DNA of 64,000 bases from Fasciola hepatica. Taxonomy: Eukaryota > Platyhelminthes > Trematoda > Plagiorchiida > Fasciolidae. Made by a program: the position numbers and the translations under genes. Below the pieces are notes generated by a model that saw only the letters and a program-made list of their open reading frames with translations, was not told the origin of the DNA and did not search any database. Position 1 is the stretch's first letter. The number at the start of each line of letters is the position of its first letter. The DNA is taken from contig CANUEZ040000196.1 of the NCBI GenBank assembly GCA_948099385.1, positions 4,075,001 to 4,139,000 of the forward strand. Reading direction: 5' to 3'. This document shows, in pieces, positions 47,799 to 62,177 of this stretch.

Positions 47799-50700
47799 TA
47801 ATTTACAATGGTCAGTTCAGTGTTCAAGCTGCATGGAGAATCATATTATACAAATCTACTCTGCTACTGCTCTATTGCATTGTATGAGCAATCTGTGTGG
47901 ATTGTTCATAAGGTAATGCCTTGGTTTTATTCAGGCCCATAAATAGAGAAGTGATGGAACATAGGATTGGATCGGTGTGCGAGAATTTGGTTGTTACCGT
48001 TCAAAGCGAAAGCGAAAGCCGAAGCCAATTTGGGGATTGTGCTATATCATGTAGTGTATATGTTGAACAAAGCGTTGAGACCCATATCGGATAGCCTTGT
48101 GGTTTGGGTGTTCGACTGACATTCGTTCACCCCAACCCTTGTTCGTGTCTCCGAGTGGGTTCTGTCCATGTGCAATGCTCATGATTCCCTTAGCGGATCA
48201 AACAGCTGTACAGTGCTTCCATAATTTTCAATGGTCAGTTCCGTGGTCAAGCTGCATGGAGAATCATATTATACAAATCTACTCTGCTACTGCTCTATTG
48301 CATTGTATGAGCAATCTGTGTGGATTGTTCATAAGGGAATGCCTTGGTTTTACTTAGGCCCATAAATAGAGAAGTGATGGAACATAGGATTGGATCGGTG
48401 TGCGAGAATTTGGTTGTTACCGTTCAAAGCGAAAGCGAAAGCCGAAGCCAATTTGGGGATTGTGCTATATCATGTAGTGTATATGTTGAACAAAGCGTTG
48501 AGACCCATATCGAATGGGCTCGTGCTTTGGGTGTTCGACTGACATTCGTTCACCCCAACCCTTGTTCGTGTCTCCGAGTGGGTTCTGTCCATGTGCAATG
48601 CTCATGATTCCCTTAGCGGATCAAACAGCTGTACAGTGCTTCCATAATTTTCAATGGTCAGTTCCGTGGTCAAGCTGCATGGAGAATCATATTATACAAA
48701 TCTACTCTGCTACTGCTCTATTGCATTGTATGAGCAATCTGTGTGGATTGTTCATAAGGGAATGCCTTGGTTTTACTTAGGCCCATAAATAGAGAAGTGA
48801 TGGAACATAGGATTGGATCGGTGTGCGAGAATTTGGTTGTTACCGTTCAAAGCGAAAGCGAAAGCCGAAGCCAATTTGGGGATTGTGCTATATCATGTAG
48901 TGTATATGTTGAACAAAGCCTTGAGACCCACATCGGATAGGCTTGTGGTTTGGGTGTTCGACTGTCAATCGTTCACCCCAACCCTTGTACGTGTCTCCGA
49001 GTGGGCTCTGTCCATGTGCAATGCTCATGATTCCCTTAGCGGATCAAACAGCTGTACAGTGCTTCCATCATTTTCAATGGTCAGTTCAGTGTTCAAGCTG
49101 CATGGAGAATCATATTATACAAATCTACTCTGCCACTGCTCTATTGCATTATATGAGCAATCTGTGTGGATTGTTCATAAGGGAATGCCTTGGTTTTATT
49201 TAGGCCCATAAATAGAGAAGTGATGGAACATAGGATTGGATCGGTGTGCGAGAATTTGGTTGTTACCGTTCAAAGCGAAAGCGAAAGCCGAAGCCAATTT
49301 GGGGATTGTGCTATATCATGTAGTGTATATGTTGAACAAAGCGTTGAGACCCACATCGGATAGGCTTGTGGTTTGGGTGTTCGACTGTCAATCGTTCACC
49401 CCAACCCTTGTACGTGTCTCCGAGTGGGTTCTGTCCATGTGCAATGCTCATGATTCCCTTAGCGGATCAAACAGCTGTACAGTGCTTCCATAATTTTCAA
49501 TGGTCAGTTCCGTGGTCAAGCTGCATGGAGAATCATATTATACAAATCTACTCTGCTACTGCTCTATTGCATTGTATGAGCAATCTGTGTGGATTGTTCA
49601 TAAGGGAATGCCTTGGTTTTACTTAGGCCCATAAATAGAGAAGTGATGGAACATAGGATTGGATCGGTGTGCGAGAATTTGGTTGTTACCGTTCAAAGCG
49701 AAAGCGAAAGCCGAAGCCAATTTGGGGATTGTGCTATATCATGTAGTGTATATGTTGAACAAAGCGTTGAGACCCATATCGGATAGCCTTGTGGTTTGGG
49801 TGTTCGACTGACAACCGTTCACCCCAACCCTTGTTCGTGTCTCCGAGTGGGCTCTGTCAATGTGCAATGCTCATGATTCCCTTAGCGGATCAAACAGCTG
49901 TACAGTGCTTCCATAATTTGCAATGGTCAGTTCAGTGTTCAAGCTGCATGGAGAATCATATTATACAAATCTACTCTGCTACTGCTCTATTGCATTGTAT
50001 GAGCAATCTGTGTGGATTGTTCATAAGGGAATGCCTTGGTTTTACTTAGGCCCATAAATAGAGAAGTGATGGAACATAGGATTGGATCGGTGTGCGAGAA
50101 TTTGGTTGTTACCGTTCAAAGCGAAAGCGAAAGCCGAAGCCAATTTGGGGATTGTGCTATATCATGTAGTGTATATGTTGAACAAAGCCTTGAGACCCAC
50201 ATCGGATAGGCTTGTGGTTTGGGTGTTCGACTGTCAATCGTTCACCCCAACCCTTGTACGTGTCTCCGAGTGGGTTCTGTCCATGTGTAATGCTCATGAT
50301 TCCCTTAGCGGATCAAACAGCTGTACAGTGCTTCCATAATTTTCAATTGTCAGTTCCGTGGTCAAGCTGCATGGAGAATCATATTATACAAATCTACTCT
50401 GCTACTGCTCTATTGCATTGTATGAGCAATCTGTGTGGATTGTTCATAAGGGAATGCCTTGGTTTTACTTAGGCCCATAAATAGAGAAGTGATGGAACAT
50501 AGGATTGGATCGGTGTGCGAGAATTTGGTTGTTACCGTTCAAAGCGAAAGCGAAAGCCGAAGCCAATTTGGGGATTGTGCTATATCATGTAGTGTATATG
50601 TTGAACAAAGCCTTGAGACCCACATCGGATAGGCTTGTGGTTTGGGTGTTCGACTGTCAATCGTTCACCCCAACCCTTGTTCGTGTCTCCGAATGGGTTC

Positions 50701-53700
50701 TGTCCATGTGCAATGCTCATGATTCCCTTAGCGGATCAAACAGCTGTACAGTGCTTGCATAATTTTCAATGGTCAGTTCCGTGGTCAAGCTGCATGGAGA
50801 ATCATATTATACAAATCTACTCTGCTACTGCTCTATTGCATTGTATGAGCAATCTGTGTGGATTGTTCATAAGGGAATGCCTTGGTTTTACTTAGGCCCA
50901 TAAATAGAGAAGTGATGGAACATAGGATTGGATCGGTGTGCGAGAATTTGGTTGTTACCGTTCAAAGCGAAAGCGAAAGCCGAAGCCAATTTGGGGATTG
51001 TGCTATATCATGTAGTGTATATGTTGAACAAAGCGTTGAGACCCATATCGGATAGGCTTGTGGTTTGGGTGTTCGACTGACAACCGTTCACCCCAACCCT
51101 TGTTCGTGTCTCCGAGTGGGCTCTGTCAATGTGCAATGCTCATGATTCCCTTAGCGGATCAAACAGCTGTACAGTGCTTCCATAATTTGCAATGGTCAGT
51201 TCAGTGTTCAAGCTGCATGGAGAATCATATTATACAAATCTACTCTGCTACTGCTCTATTGCATTGTATGAGCAATCTGTGTGGATTGTTCATAAGGGAA
51301 TGCCTTGGTTTTACTTAGGCCCATAAATAGAGAAGTGATGGAACATAGGATTGGATCGGTGTGCGAGAATTTGGTTGTTACCGTTCAAAGCGAAAGCGAA
51401 AGCCGAATCCAATTTGGGGATTGTGCTATATCATGTAGTGTATATGTTGAACAAAGCGTTGAGACCCATATCGAATGGGCTCGTGCTTTGGGTGTTCGAC
51501 TGACATTCGTTCACCCCAACCCTTGTTCGTGTCTCCGAGTGGGTTCTGTCCATGTGCAATGCTCATGATTCCCTTAGCGGATCAAACAGCTGTACAGTGC
51601 TTCCATAATTTTCAATGGTCAGTTCAGTGTTCAAGCTGCATGGAGAATCATATTATACAAATCTACTCTGCTACTGCTCTATTGCATTGTATGAGCAATC
51701 TGTGTGGATTGTTCATAAGGGAATGCCTTGGTTTTACTTAGGCCCATAAATAGAGAAGTGATGGAACATAGGATTGGATCGGTGTGCGAGAATTTGGTTG
51801 TTACCGTTCAAAGCGAAAGCGAAAGCCGAAGCCAATTTGGGGATTGTGCTATATCATGTAGTGTATATGTTGAACAAAGCGTTGAGACCCACATCGGATA
51901 GGCTTGTGGTTTGGGTGTTCGACTGTCAATCGTTCACCCCAACCCTTGTTCGTGTCTCCGAGTGGGTTCTGTCCATGTGCAATGCTCATGATTCCCTTAG
52001 CGGATCAAACAGCTGTACAGTGCTTGCATAATTTTCAATGGTCAGTTCAGTGTTCAAGCTGCATGGAGAATCATATTATACAAATCTACTCTGCTACTGC
52101 TCTATTGCATTGTATGAGCAATCTGTGTGGATTGTTCATAAGGGAATGCCTTGGTTTTACTTAGGCCCATAAATAGAGAAGTGATGGAACATAGGATTGG
52201 ATCGGTGTGCGAGAATTTGGTTGTTACCGTTCAAAGCGAAAGCGAAAGCCGAAGCCAATTTGGGGATTGTGCTATATCATGTAGTGTATATGTTGAACAA
52301 AGCCTTGAGACCCATATCGGATAGCCTTGTGGTTTGGGTGTTCGACTGACATTCGTTCACCCCAACCCTTGTTCGTGTCTCCGAGTGGGCTCTGTCCATG
52401 TGCAATGCTCATGATTCCCTTAGCGGATCAAACAGCTGTACAGTGCTTGCATAATTTTCAATGGTCAGTTCAGTGTTCAAGCTGCATGGAGAATCATATT
52501 ATACAAATCTACTCTGCTACTGCTCTATTGCATTGTATGAGCAATCTGTGTGGATTGTTCATAAGGGAATGCCTTGGTTTTACTTAGGCCCATAAATAGA
52601 GAAGTGATGGAACATAGGATTGGATCGGTGTGCGAGAATTTGGTTGTTACCGTTCAAAGCGAAAGCGAAAGCCGAAGCCAATTTGGGGATTGTGCTATAT
52701 CATGTAGTGTATATGTTGAACAAAGCGTTGAGACCCATATCGGATAGGCTTGTGGTTTGGGTGTTCGACTGACAACCGTTCACCCCAACCCTTGTTCGTG
52801 TCTCCGAGTGGGCTCTGTCCATGTGCAATGCTCATGATTCCCTTAGCGGATCAAACAGCTGTACAGTGCTTCCATAATTTGCAATGGTCAGTTCAGTGTT
52901 CAAGCTGCATGGAGAATCATATTATACAAATCTACTCTGCTACTGCTCTATTGCATTGTATGAGCAATCTGTGTGGATTGTTCATAAGGGAATGCCTTGG
53001 TTTTACTTAGGCCCATAAATAGAGAAGTGATGGAACATAGGATTGGATCGGTGTGCGAGAATTTGGTTGTTACCGTTCAAAGCGAAAGCGAAAGCCGAAG
53101 CCAATTTGGGGATTGTGCTATATCATGTAGTGTATATGTTGAACAAAGCGTTGAGACCCATATCGGATAGCCTTGTGCTTTGGGTGTTCGACTGACATTC
53201 GTTCACCCCAACCCTTGTTCGTGTCTCCGAGTGGGTTCTGTCCATGTGCAATGCTCATGATTCCCTTAGCGGATCAAACAGCTGTACAGTGCTTCCATAA
53301 TTTTCAATGGTCAGTTCAGTGTTCAAGCTGCATGGAGAATCATATTATACAAATCTACTCTGCTACTGCTCTATTGCATTGTATGAGCAATCTGTGTGGA
53401 TTGTTTATAAGGGAATGCCTTGGTTTTACTTAGGCCCATAAATAGAGAAGTGATGGAACATAGGATTGGATCGGTGTGCGAGAATTTGGTTGTTACCGTT
53501 CAAAGCGAAAGCGAAAGCCGAAGCCAATTTGGGGATTGTGCTATATCATGTAGTGTATATGTTGAACAAAGCGTTCAGACCCATATCGGATAGCCTTGTG
53601 GTTTGGGTGTTCGACTGACAATCGTTCACCCCAACCCTTGTTCGTGTCTCCGAGTGGGTTCTGTCCATGTGCAATGCTCATGATTCCCTTAGCGGATCAA

Positions 53701-54989
53701 ACAGCTGTACAGTGCTTGCATAATTTTCAATGGTCAGTTCAGTGTTCAAGCTGCATGGAGAATCATATTATACAAATCTACTCTGCTACTGCTCTATTGC
53801 ATTGTATGAGCAATCTGTGTGGATTGTTCATAAGGGAATGCCTTGGTTTTACTTAGGCCCATAAATAGAGAAGTGATGGAACATAGGATTGGATCGGTGT
53901 GCGAGAATTTGGTTGTTACCGTTCAAAGCGAAAGCCAAAGCCGAAGCCAATTTGGGGATTGTGCTATATCATGTAGTGTATATGTTGAACAAAGCGTTCA
54001 GACCCATATCGGATAGCCTTGTGGTTTGGGTGTTCGACTGACAATCGTTCACCCCAACCCTTGTTCGTGTCTCCGAGTGGGTTCTGTCCATGTGCAATGC
54101 TCATGATTCCCTTAGCGGATCAAACAGCTGTACAGTGCTTCCATAATTTTCAATGGTCAGTTCAGTGTTCAAGCTGCATGGAGAATCATATTATACAAAT
54201 CTACTCTGCTACTGCTCTATTGCATTGTATGAGCAATCTGTGTGGATTGTTCATAAGGGAATGCCTTGGTTTTACTTAGGCCCATAAATAGAGAAGTGAT
54301 GGAACATAGGATTGGATCGGTGTGCGAGAATTTGGTTGTTACCGTTCAAAGCGAAAGCGAAAGCCGAAGCCAATTTGGGGATTGTGCTATATCATGTAGT
54401 GTATATGTTGAACAAAGCGTTGAGACCCATATCGGATAGCCTTGTTGTTTGGGTGTTCGACTGACATTCGTTCACCCCAACCCTTGTTCGTGTCTCCGAG
54501 TGGGTTCTGTCCATGTGCAATGCTCATGATTCCCTTAGCGGATCAAACAGCTGTACAGTGCTTCCATAATTTTCAATGGTCAGTTCAGTGTTCAAGCTGC
54601 ATGGAGAATCATATTATACAAATCTACTCTGCTACTGCTCTATTGCATTGTATGAGCAATCTGTGTGAATTGTTCATAAGGGAATGCCTTGGTTTTACTT
54701 AGGCCCATAAATAGAGAAGTGATGGAACATAGGATTGGATCGGTGTGCGAGAATTTGGTTGTTACCGTTCAAAGCGAAAGCGAAAGCCGAATCCAATTTG
54801 GGGATTGTGCTATATCATGTAGTGTATATGTTGAACAAAGCGTTGAGACCCACATCGGATAGGCTTGTGGTTTGGGTGTTCGACTGTCAATCGTTCACCC
54901 CAACCCTTGTTCGTGTCTCCGAGTGGGCTCTGTCCATGTGCAATGCTCATGATTCCCTTAGCGGATCAAACAGCTGTACAGTGCTTCCA

Positions 54990-55833
54990 TAATTTTCAAT
55001 GGTCAGTTCAGTGTTCAAGCTGCATGGAGAATCATATTATACAAATCTACTCTGCTACTGCTCTATTGCATTGTATGAGCAATCTGTGTGGATTGTTCAT
55101 AAGGGAATGCCTTGGTTTTACTTAGGCCCATAAATAGAGAAGTGATGGAACATAGGATTGGATCGGTGTGCGAGAATTCGGTTGTTACCGTTCAAAGCGA
55201 AAGCGAAAGCCGAAGCCAATTTGGGGATAGTGCTATATCATGTAGTGTATATGTTGAACAAAGCGTTGAGACCCATATCGGAAAGCCTTGTTGTTTGGGT
55301 GTACGACTGACATTCGTTCATCCCAACCCTTGTTCTTGTCGCGTGTGGGCTCTGTCCATGTGCAATGCTCATGATTCCCTTAGCGGATCAAAAAGCTGTA
55401 CAGTGCTTCCATAATTTACAATGGTCAGTTCCGTGGTCAAGCTGCATGGAGAATCATATTATACAAATCTACTCTGCTACTGCTCTATTGCATTGTATGA
55501 GCAATCTGTGTGGATTGTTCATAAGGGAATGCCTTGGTTTTATTTAGGCCCATAAATAGAGAAGTGATGGAACATAGGATTGGATCGGTGTGCGAGAATT
55601 TGGTTGTTACCGTTCAAAGCGAAAGCGAAAGCCGAAGCCAATTTGGGGATTGTGCTATATCATGTAGTGTATATGTTGAACAAAGCGTTGAGACCCATAT
55701 GGGATAGCCTTGTTGTTTGGGTGTACGACTGACATTCGTTCATCCCAACCCTTGTTCGTGTCTCCGAGTGGGCTCTGTCATGTGCAATGCTCATGATTCC
55801 CTAAGCGGATCAAACAACTGTACAGTGCTTCCA
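54990..55833. repeat. Divergent monomer pair 131-132 (both 422 bp)
   Basis: Both have GTGTACGACTGAC. The first has GAATTCGG, GGGGATAGTGC, GGAAAGCCTTG, TTGTCGCGTGTGGG (with the 1-bp deletion) and CAAAAAGCTG. The second has TCTGTCATGTGC (1 bp lost near 55778), CCTAAGCGG and CAACTGTAC. Confidence 0.75.
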
Positions 55834-56679
55834 TAATTTTCAATGGTCAGTTCAGTGTTCAAGCTGCATGGAGAATCATATTATACAAATCTACTCTGCT
55901 ACTGCTCTATTGCATTGTATGAGCAATCTGTGTGGATTGTTCATAAGGGAATGCCTTGGTTTTACTTAGGCCCATAAATAGAGAAGTGATGGAACATAGG
56001 ATTGGATCGGTGTGCGAGAATTTGGTTGTTACCGTTCAAAGCGAAAGCGAAAGCCGAAGCCAATTTGGGGATTGTGCTATATCATGTAGTGTATATGTTG
56101 AACAAAGCGTTGAGACCCATATCGGAGGGGCTCGTGCTTTGGGTGTTCGACTGACATTCGTTCACCCCAACCCTTGTTCGTGTCTCCGAGTGGGTTCTGT
56201 CCATGTGCAATGCTCATGATTCCCTTAGCGGATCAAACAGCTGTACAGTGCTTGCATAATTTTCAATGGTCAGTTCAGTGTTCAAGCTGCATGGAGAATC
56301 ATATTATACAAATCTACTCTGCTACTGCTCTATTGCATTGTATGAGCAATCTGTGTGGATTGTTCATAAGGGAATGCCTTGGTTTTATTTAGGCCCATAA
56401 ATAGAGAAATGATGGAACATAGGATTGGATCGGTGTGCGAGAATTTGGTTGTTACCGTTCAAAGCGAAAGCGAAAGCCGAAGCCAATTTGGGGATTGTGC
56501 TATATCATGTAGTGTATATGTTGAACAAAGCGTTGAGACCCATATCGGAGGGGCTCGTGCTTTGGGTGTTCGACTGACATTCGTTCACCCCAACCCTTGT
56601 TCGTGTCTCCGAGTGGGTTCTGTCCATGTGCAATGCTCATGATTCCCTTAGCGGATCAAACAGCTGTACAGTGCTTGCA

Positions 56680-57525
56680 TAATTTTCAATGGTCAGTTCA
56701 GTGTTCAAGCTGCATGGAGAATCATATTATACAAATCTACTCTGCTACTGCTCTATTGCATTGTATGAGCAATCTGTGTGGATTGTTCATAAGGGAATGC
56801 CTTGGTTTTATTTAGGCCCATAAATAGAGAAGTGATGGAACATAGGATTGGATCGGTGTGCGAGAATTTGGTTGTTACCGTTCAAAGCGAAAGCGAAAGC
56901 CGAAGCCAATTTGGGGATTGTGCTATATCATGTAGTGTATATGTTGAACAAAGCGTTGAGACCCATATCGGATAGCCTTGTGGTTTGGGTGTTCGACTGA
57001 CAATCGTTCACCCCAACCCTTGTTCGTGTCTCCGAGTGGGTTCTGTCCATGTGCAATGCTCATGATTCCCTTAGCGGATCAAACAGCTGTACAGTGCTTC
57101 CATAATTTTCAATGGTCAGTTCAGTGTTCAAGCTGCATGGAGAATCATATTATACAAATCTACTCTGCTACTGCTCTATTGCATTGTATGAGCAATCTGT
57201 GTGGATTGTTTATAAGGGAATGCCTTGGTTTTACTTAGGCCCGTAAATAGAGAAGTGATGTAAAATGGGATTGGATCGGTGTGCGAGAATTTGGTTGTTA
57301 CCGTTCAAAGCGAAAGCGAAAGCCGAAGCCAATTTGGGGATTGTGCTATATCATGTAGTGTATATGTTGAACAAAGCGTTCAGACCCATATCGGATAGCC
57401 TTGTGGTTTGGGTGTTCCACTGACATTCGTTCACCCCAACCCTTGTTCGTGTCTCCGAGTGGGTTCTGTCCATGTGCAATGCTCATGATTCCCTTAGCGG
57501 ATCAAACAGCTGTACAGAGCTTCCA
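56680..57525. repeat. Dimer duplication, copy 1 (846 bp)
   Basis: Monomers 135-136. Markers are GTTTATAAGGG, GATGTAAAATGGG, GTGTTCCACTGAC and TACAGAGCTTCC. The same set recurs 846 bp on. Confidence 0.8.
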
Positions 57526-58371
57526 TAATTTTCAATGGTCAGTTCAGTGTTCAAGCTGCATGGAGAATCATATTATACAAATCTACTCTGCTACTGCTCT
57601 ATTGCATTGTATGAGCAATCTGTGTGGATTGTTCATAAGGGAATGCCTTGGTTTTACTTAGGCCCATAAATAGAGAAGTGATGGAACATAGGATTGGATC
57701 GGTGTGCGAGAATTTGGTTGTTACCGTTCAAAGCGAAAGCGAAAGCCGAAGCCAATTTGGGGATTGTGCTATATCATGTAGTGTATATGTTGAACAAAGC
57801 GTTGAGACCCATATCGGATAGCCTTGTGGTTTGGGTGTTCGACTGACAATCGTTCACCCCAACCCTTGTTCGTGTCTCCGAGTGGGTTCTGTCCATGTGC
57901 AATGCTCATGATTCCCTTAGCGGATCAAACAGCTGTACAGTGCTTGCATAATTTTCAATGGTCAGTTCAGTGTTCAAGCTGCATGGAGAATCATATTATA
58001 CAAATCTACTCTGCTACTGCTCTATTGCATTGTATGAGCAATCTGTGTGGATTGTTTATAAGGGAATGCCTTGGTTTTACTTAGGCCCATTAATAGAGAA
58101 GTGATGTAAAATGGGATTGGATCGGTGTGCGAGAATTTGGTTGTTACCGTTCAAAGCGAAAGCGAAAGCCGAAGCCAATTTGGGGATTGTGCTATATCAT
58201 GTAGTGTATATGTTGAACAAAGCGTTGAGACCCATATAGGATAGCCTTGTGGTTTGGGTGTTCCACTGACATTCGTTCACCCCAACCCTTGTTCGTGTCT
58301 CCGAGTGGGTTCTGTCCATGTGCAATGCTCATGATTCCCTTAGCGGATCAAACAGCTGTACAGAGCTTCCA
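57526..58371. repeat. Dimer duplication, copy 2 (846 bp)
   Basis: Monomers 137-138 repeat the markers of 56680-57525, with a few differences (TTGCAT near 57945, CCATTAATA against CCGTAAATA, CATATAGG against CATATCGG). Confidence 0.8.
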
Positions 58372-61300
58372 TAATTTTCAATGGTCAGTTCAGTGTTCAA
58401 GCTGCATGGAGAATCATATTATACAAATCTACTCTGCTACTGCTCTATTGCATTGTATGAGCAATCTGTGTGGATTGTTCATAAGGGAATGCCTTGGTTT
58501 TACTTAGGCCCATAAATAGAGAAGTGATGGAACATAGGATTGGATCGGTGTGCGAGAATTTGGTTGTTACCGTTCAAAGCGAAAGCGAAAGCCGAAGCCA
58601 ATTTGGGGATTGTGCTATATCATGTAGTGTATATGTTGAACAAAGCGTTGAGACCCATATCGGATAGGCTTGTGGTTTGAGTGTTCGTCTGACATTCGTT
58701 CACCCCAACCCTTGTTCGTGTCTCCGAGTGGGTTCTGTCCATGTGCAATGCTCATGATTCCCTTAGCGGATCAAACAGCTGTACAGTGCTTCCATAATTT
58801 TCAATGGTCAGTTCAGTGTTCAAGCTGCATGGAGAATCATATTATACAAATCTACTCTGCTACTGCTCTATTGCATTGTATGAGCAATCTGTGTGGATTG
58901 TTCATAAGGGAATGCCTTGGTTTTACTTAGGCCCATAAATAGAGAAATGATGGAACATAGGATTGGATCGGTGTGCGAGAATTTGGTTGTTACCGTTCAA
59001 AGCGAAAGCGAAAGCCGAATCCAATTTGGGGATTGTGCTATATCATGTATTGTATATGTTGAACAAAGCGTTCAGACCCATATCGGAGGGGCTTGTGGTT
59101 TGGGTGTTCGACTGACAACCGTTCACCCCAACCCTTGTTCGTGTCTCCGAGTGGGTTCTGTCCATGTGCAATGCTCATGATTCCCTTAGCGGATCAAACA
59201 GCTGTACAGTGCTTCCATAATTTTCAATGGTCAGTTCAGTGTTCAAGCTGCATGGAGAATCATATTATACAAATCTACTCTGCTACTGCTCTATTGCATT
59301 GTATGAGCAATCTGTGTGGATTGTTCATAAGGGAATGCCTTGGTTTTACTTAGGCCCATAAATAGAGAAGTGATGGAACATAGGATTGGATCGGTGTGCG
59401 AGAATTTGGTTGTTACCGTTCAAAGCGAAAGCGAAAGCCGAAGCCAATTTGGGGATTGTGCTATATCATGTAGTGTATATGTTGAACAAAGCGTTGAGAC
59501 CCATATCGGAGGGGCTCGTGCTTTGGGTGTTCGACTGACATTCGTTCACCCCAACCCTTGTTCGTGTCTCCGAGTGGGTTCTGTCCATGTGCAATGCTCA
59601 TGATTCCCTTAGCGGATCAAACAGCTGTACAGTGCTTCCATAATTTTCAATGGTCAGTTCAGTGTTCAAGCTGCATGGAGAATCATATTATACAAATCTA
59701 CTCTGCTACTGCTCTATTGCATTGTATGAGCAATCTGTGTGGATTGTTCATAAGGGAATGCCTTGGTTTTACTTAGGCCCATAAATAGAGAAATGATGGA
59801 ACATGGGATTGGATCGGTGTGCGAGAATTTGGTTGTTACCGTACAAAGCGAAAGCGAAAGCCGAAGCCAATTTGGGGATTGTGCTATATCATGTAGTGTA
59901 TATGTTGAACAAAGCGTTGAGACCCATATCGGAGGGGCTCGTGCTTTGGGTGTTCGACTGACATTCGTTCACCCCAACCCTTGTTCGTGTCTCCGAGTGG
60001 GTTCTGTCCATGTGCAATGCTCATGATTCCCTTAGCGGATCAAACAGCTGTACAGTGCTTCCATAATTTTCAATGGTCAGTTCAGTGTTCAAGCTGCATG
60101 GAGAATCATATTATACAAATCTACTCTGCTACTGCTCTATTGCATTGTATGAGCAATCTGTTTGGATTGTTCATAAGGGAATGCCTTGGTTTTATTTAGG
60201 CCCATAAATAGAGAAGTGATGGAACATAGGATTGGATCGGTGTGCGAGAATTTGGTTGTTACCGTTCAAAGCGAAAGCGAAAGCCGAAGCCAATTTGGGG
60301 ATTGTGCTATATCATGTAGTGTATATGTTGAACAAAGCGTTGAGACCCATATCGGATGGGCTTGTGGTATGGGTGTTCGACTGACATTCGTTCACCCCAA
60401 CCCTTGTTCGTGTCTCCGAGTGGGTTCTGTCCATGTGCAATGCTCATGATTCCCTTAGCGGATCAAACAGCTGTACAGTGCTTGCATAATTTTCAATGGT
60501 CAGTTCAGTGTTCAAGCTGCATGGAGAATCATATTATACAAATCTACTCTGCTACTGCTCTATTGCATTGTATGAGCAATCTGTGTGGATTGTTCATAAG
60601 GGAATGCCTTGGTTTGATTTCGGCCCATAAATAGAGAAGTGATGGAACATAGGATTGGATCGGTGTGCGAGAATTTTGTTGTTACCGTTCAAAGCGAAAG
60701 CGAAAGCCGAAGCCAATTTGGGGATTGTGCTATATCATGTAGTGTATATGTTGAACAAAGCCTTGAGACCCATATCGGAGGGGCTCGTGCTTTGGGTGTT
60801 CGACTGACATTCGTTCACCCCAACCCTTGTTCGTGTCTCCGAGTGGGTTCTGTCCATGTGCAATGCTCATGATTCCCTTAGCGGATCAAACAGCTGTAGA
60901 GTGCTTCCATAATTTTCAATGGTCAGTTCAGTGTTCAAGCTGCATGGAGAATCATATTATACAAATCTACTCTGCTACTGCTCTATTGCATTGTATGAGC
61001 AATCTGTGTGGATTGTTCATAAGGGAATGCCTTGGTTTTACTTAGGCCCATAAATAGAGAAATGATGGAACATAGGATTGGATCGGTGTGCGAGAATTTG
61101 GTTGTTACCGTTCAAAGCGAAAGCGAAAGCCGAAGCCAATTTGGGGATTGTGCTATATCATGTAGTGTATATGCTGAACAAAGCGTTGAGACCCATATCG
61201 GAGGGGCTCGTGCTTTGGGTGTTCGACTGACATTCGTTCACCCCAACCCTTGTTCGTGTCTCCGAGTGGGCTCTGTCCATGTGCAATGCTCATGATTCCC

Positions 61301-61755
61301 TTAGCGGATCAAACAGCTGTACAGTGCTTGCATAATTTTCAATGGTCAGTTCAGTGTTCAAGCTGCATGGAGAATCATATTATACAAATCTACTCTGCTA
61401 CTGCTCTATTGCATTGTATGAGCAATCTGTGTGGATTGTTCATAAGGGAATGCCTTGGTTTTATTTCGGCCCATAAATAGAGAAGTGATGGAACATAGGA
61501 TTGGATCGGTGTGCGAGAATTTGGTTGTTACCGTTCAAAGCGAAAGCGAAAGCCGAAGCCAATTTGGGGATTGTGCTATATCATGTAGTGTATATGTTGA
61601 ACAAAGCGTTGAGACCCATATGGGATAGCCTTGTTGTTTGGGTGTTCGACTGACAATGGTTCACCCCAACCCTTGTTCGTGTCTCCGAGCGGGCTCTGTC
61701 CACGTGCAATGCTCATGATTCCCTTAGCGGATCAAACAGCTGTACAGTGCTTCCA

Positions 61756-62177
61756 TAATTTTCAATGGTCAGTTCAGTGTTCAAGCTGCATGGAGAATCA
61801 TATTATACAAATCTACTCTGCTACTGCTCTATTGCATTGTATGAGCAATCTGTGTGGATTGTTCATAAGGGAATGCCTTGGTTTTACTTAGGCCCATAAA
61901 TAGAGAAGTGATGGAACATAGGATTGGATCGGTGTGCGAGAATTTGGTTGTTACCGTTCAAAGCGAAAGCGAAAGCCGAAGCCAATTTGGGGATTGTGCT
62001 ATATCATGTAGTGTATATGTTGAACAAAGCCTTGAGACCCATATGGGATAGCCTTGTTGTTTGGGTGTTCGACTGTCAATCGTTCATCCCAACCCTTGTT
62101 CTTGTCCCGTGTGGGCTCTGTCCATGTGCAATGCTCATGATTCCCTTAGCGGATCAAACAGCTGTACAGTGCTTGCA
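61756..62177. repeat. 422-bp monomer 147, TCCCGTGTGGG class
   Basis: CATATGGGATAGCCTTGTTG with GACTGTCAATCGTTCAT and TTCTTGTCCC. Monomer 149 (62601-63022) has the same haplotype two monomers on. Confidence 0.85.

Larger units (their letters stand above)
41454..54989. repeat. Array zone 5: CACATCGG / GTCAATCG zone, monomers 99-130
   Basis: A linked signature CCCACATCGGATAGGC with GACTGTCAATCG marks monomers 100, 101, 104, 108, 112, 116, 117, 119, 120, 123 and 130 (monomer 108 continues TTGTGCTTTGGG, the others TTGTGG). I did not find CACATCGG outside this zone. Monomers 100, 104, 108, 112, 116 and 120 are exactly four apart, which suggests a decayed tetramer higher-order repeat of about 1692 bp. 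GACAACCG with TCTGTCAATG (105, 118, 121) and AATTTGCAATGG after 118, 121 and 125 are further local markers. Confidence 0.75.
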
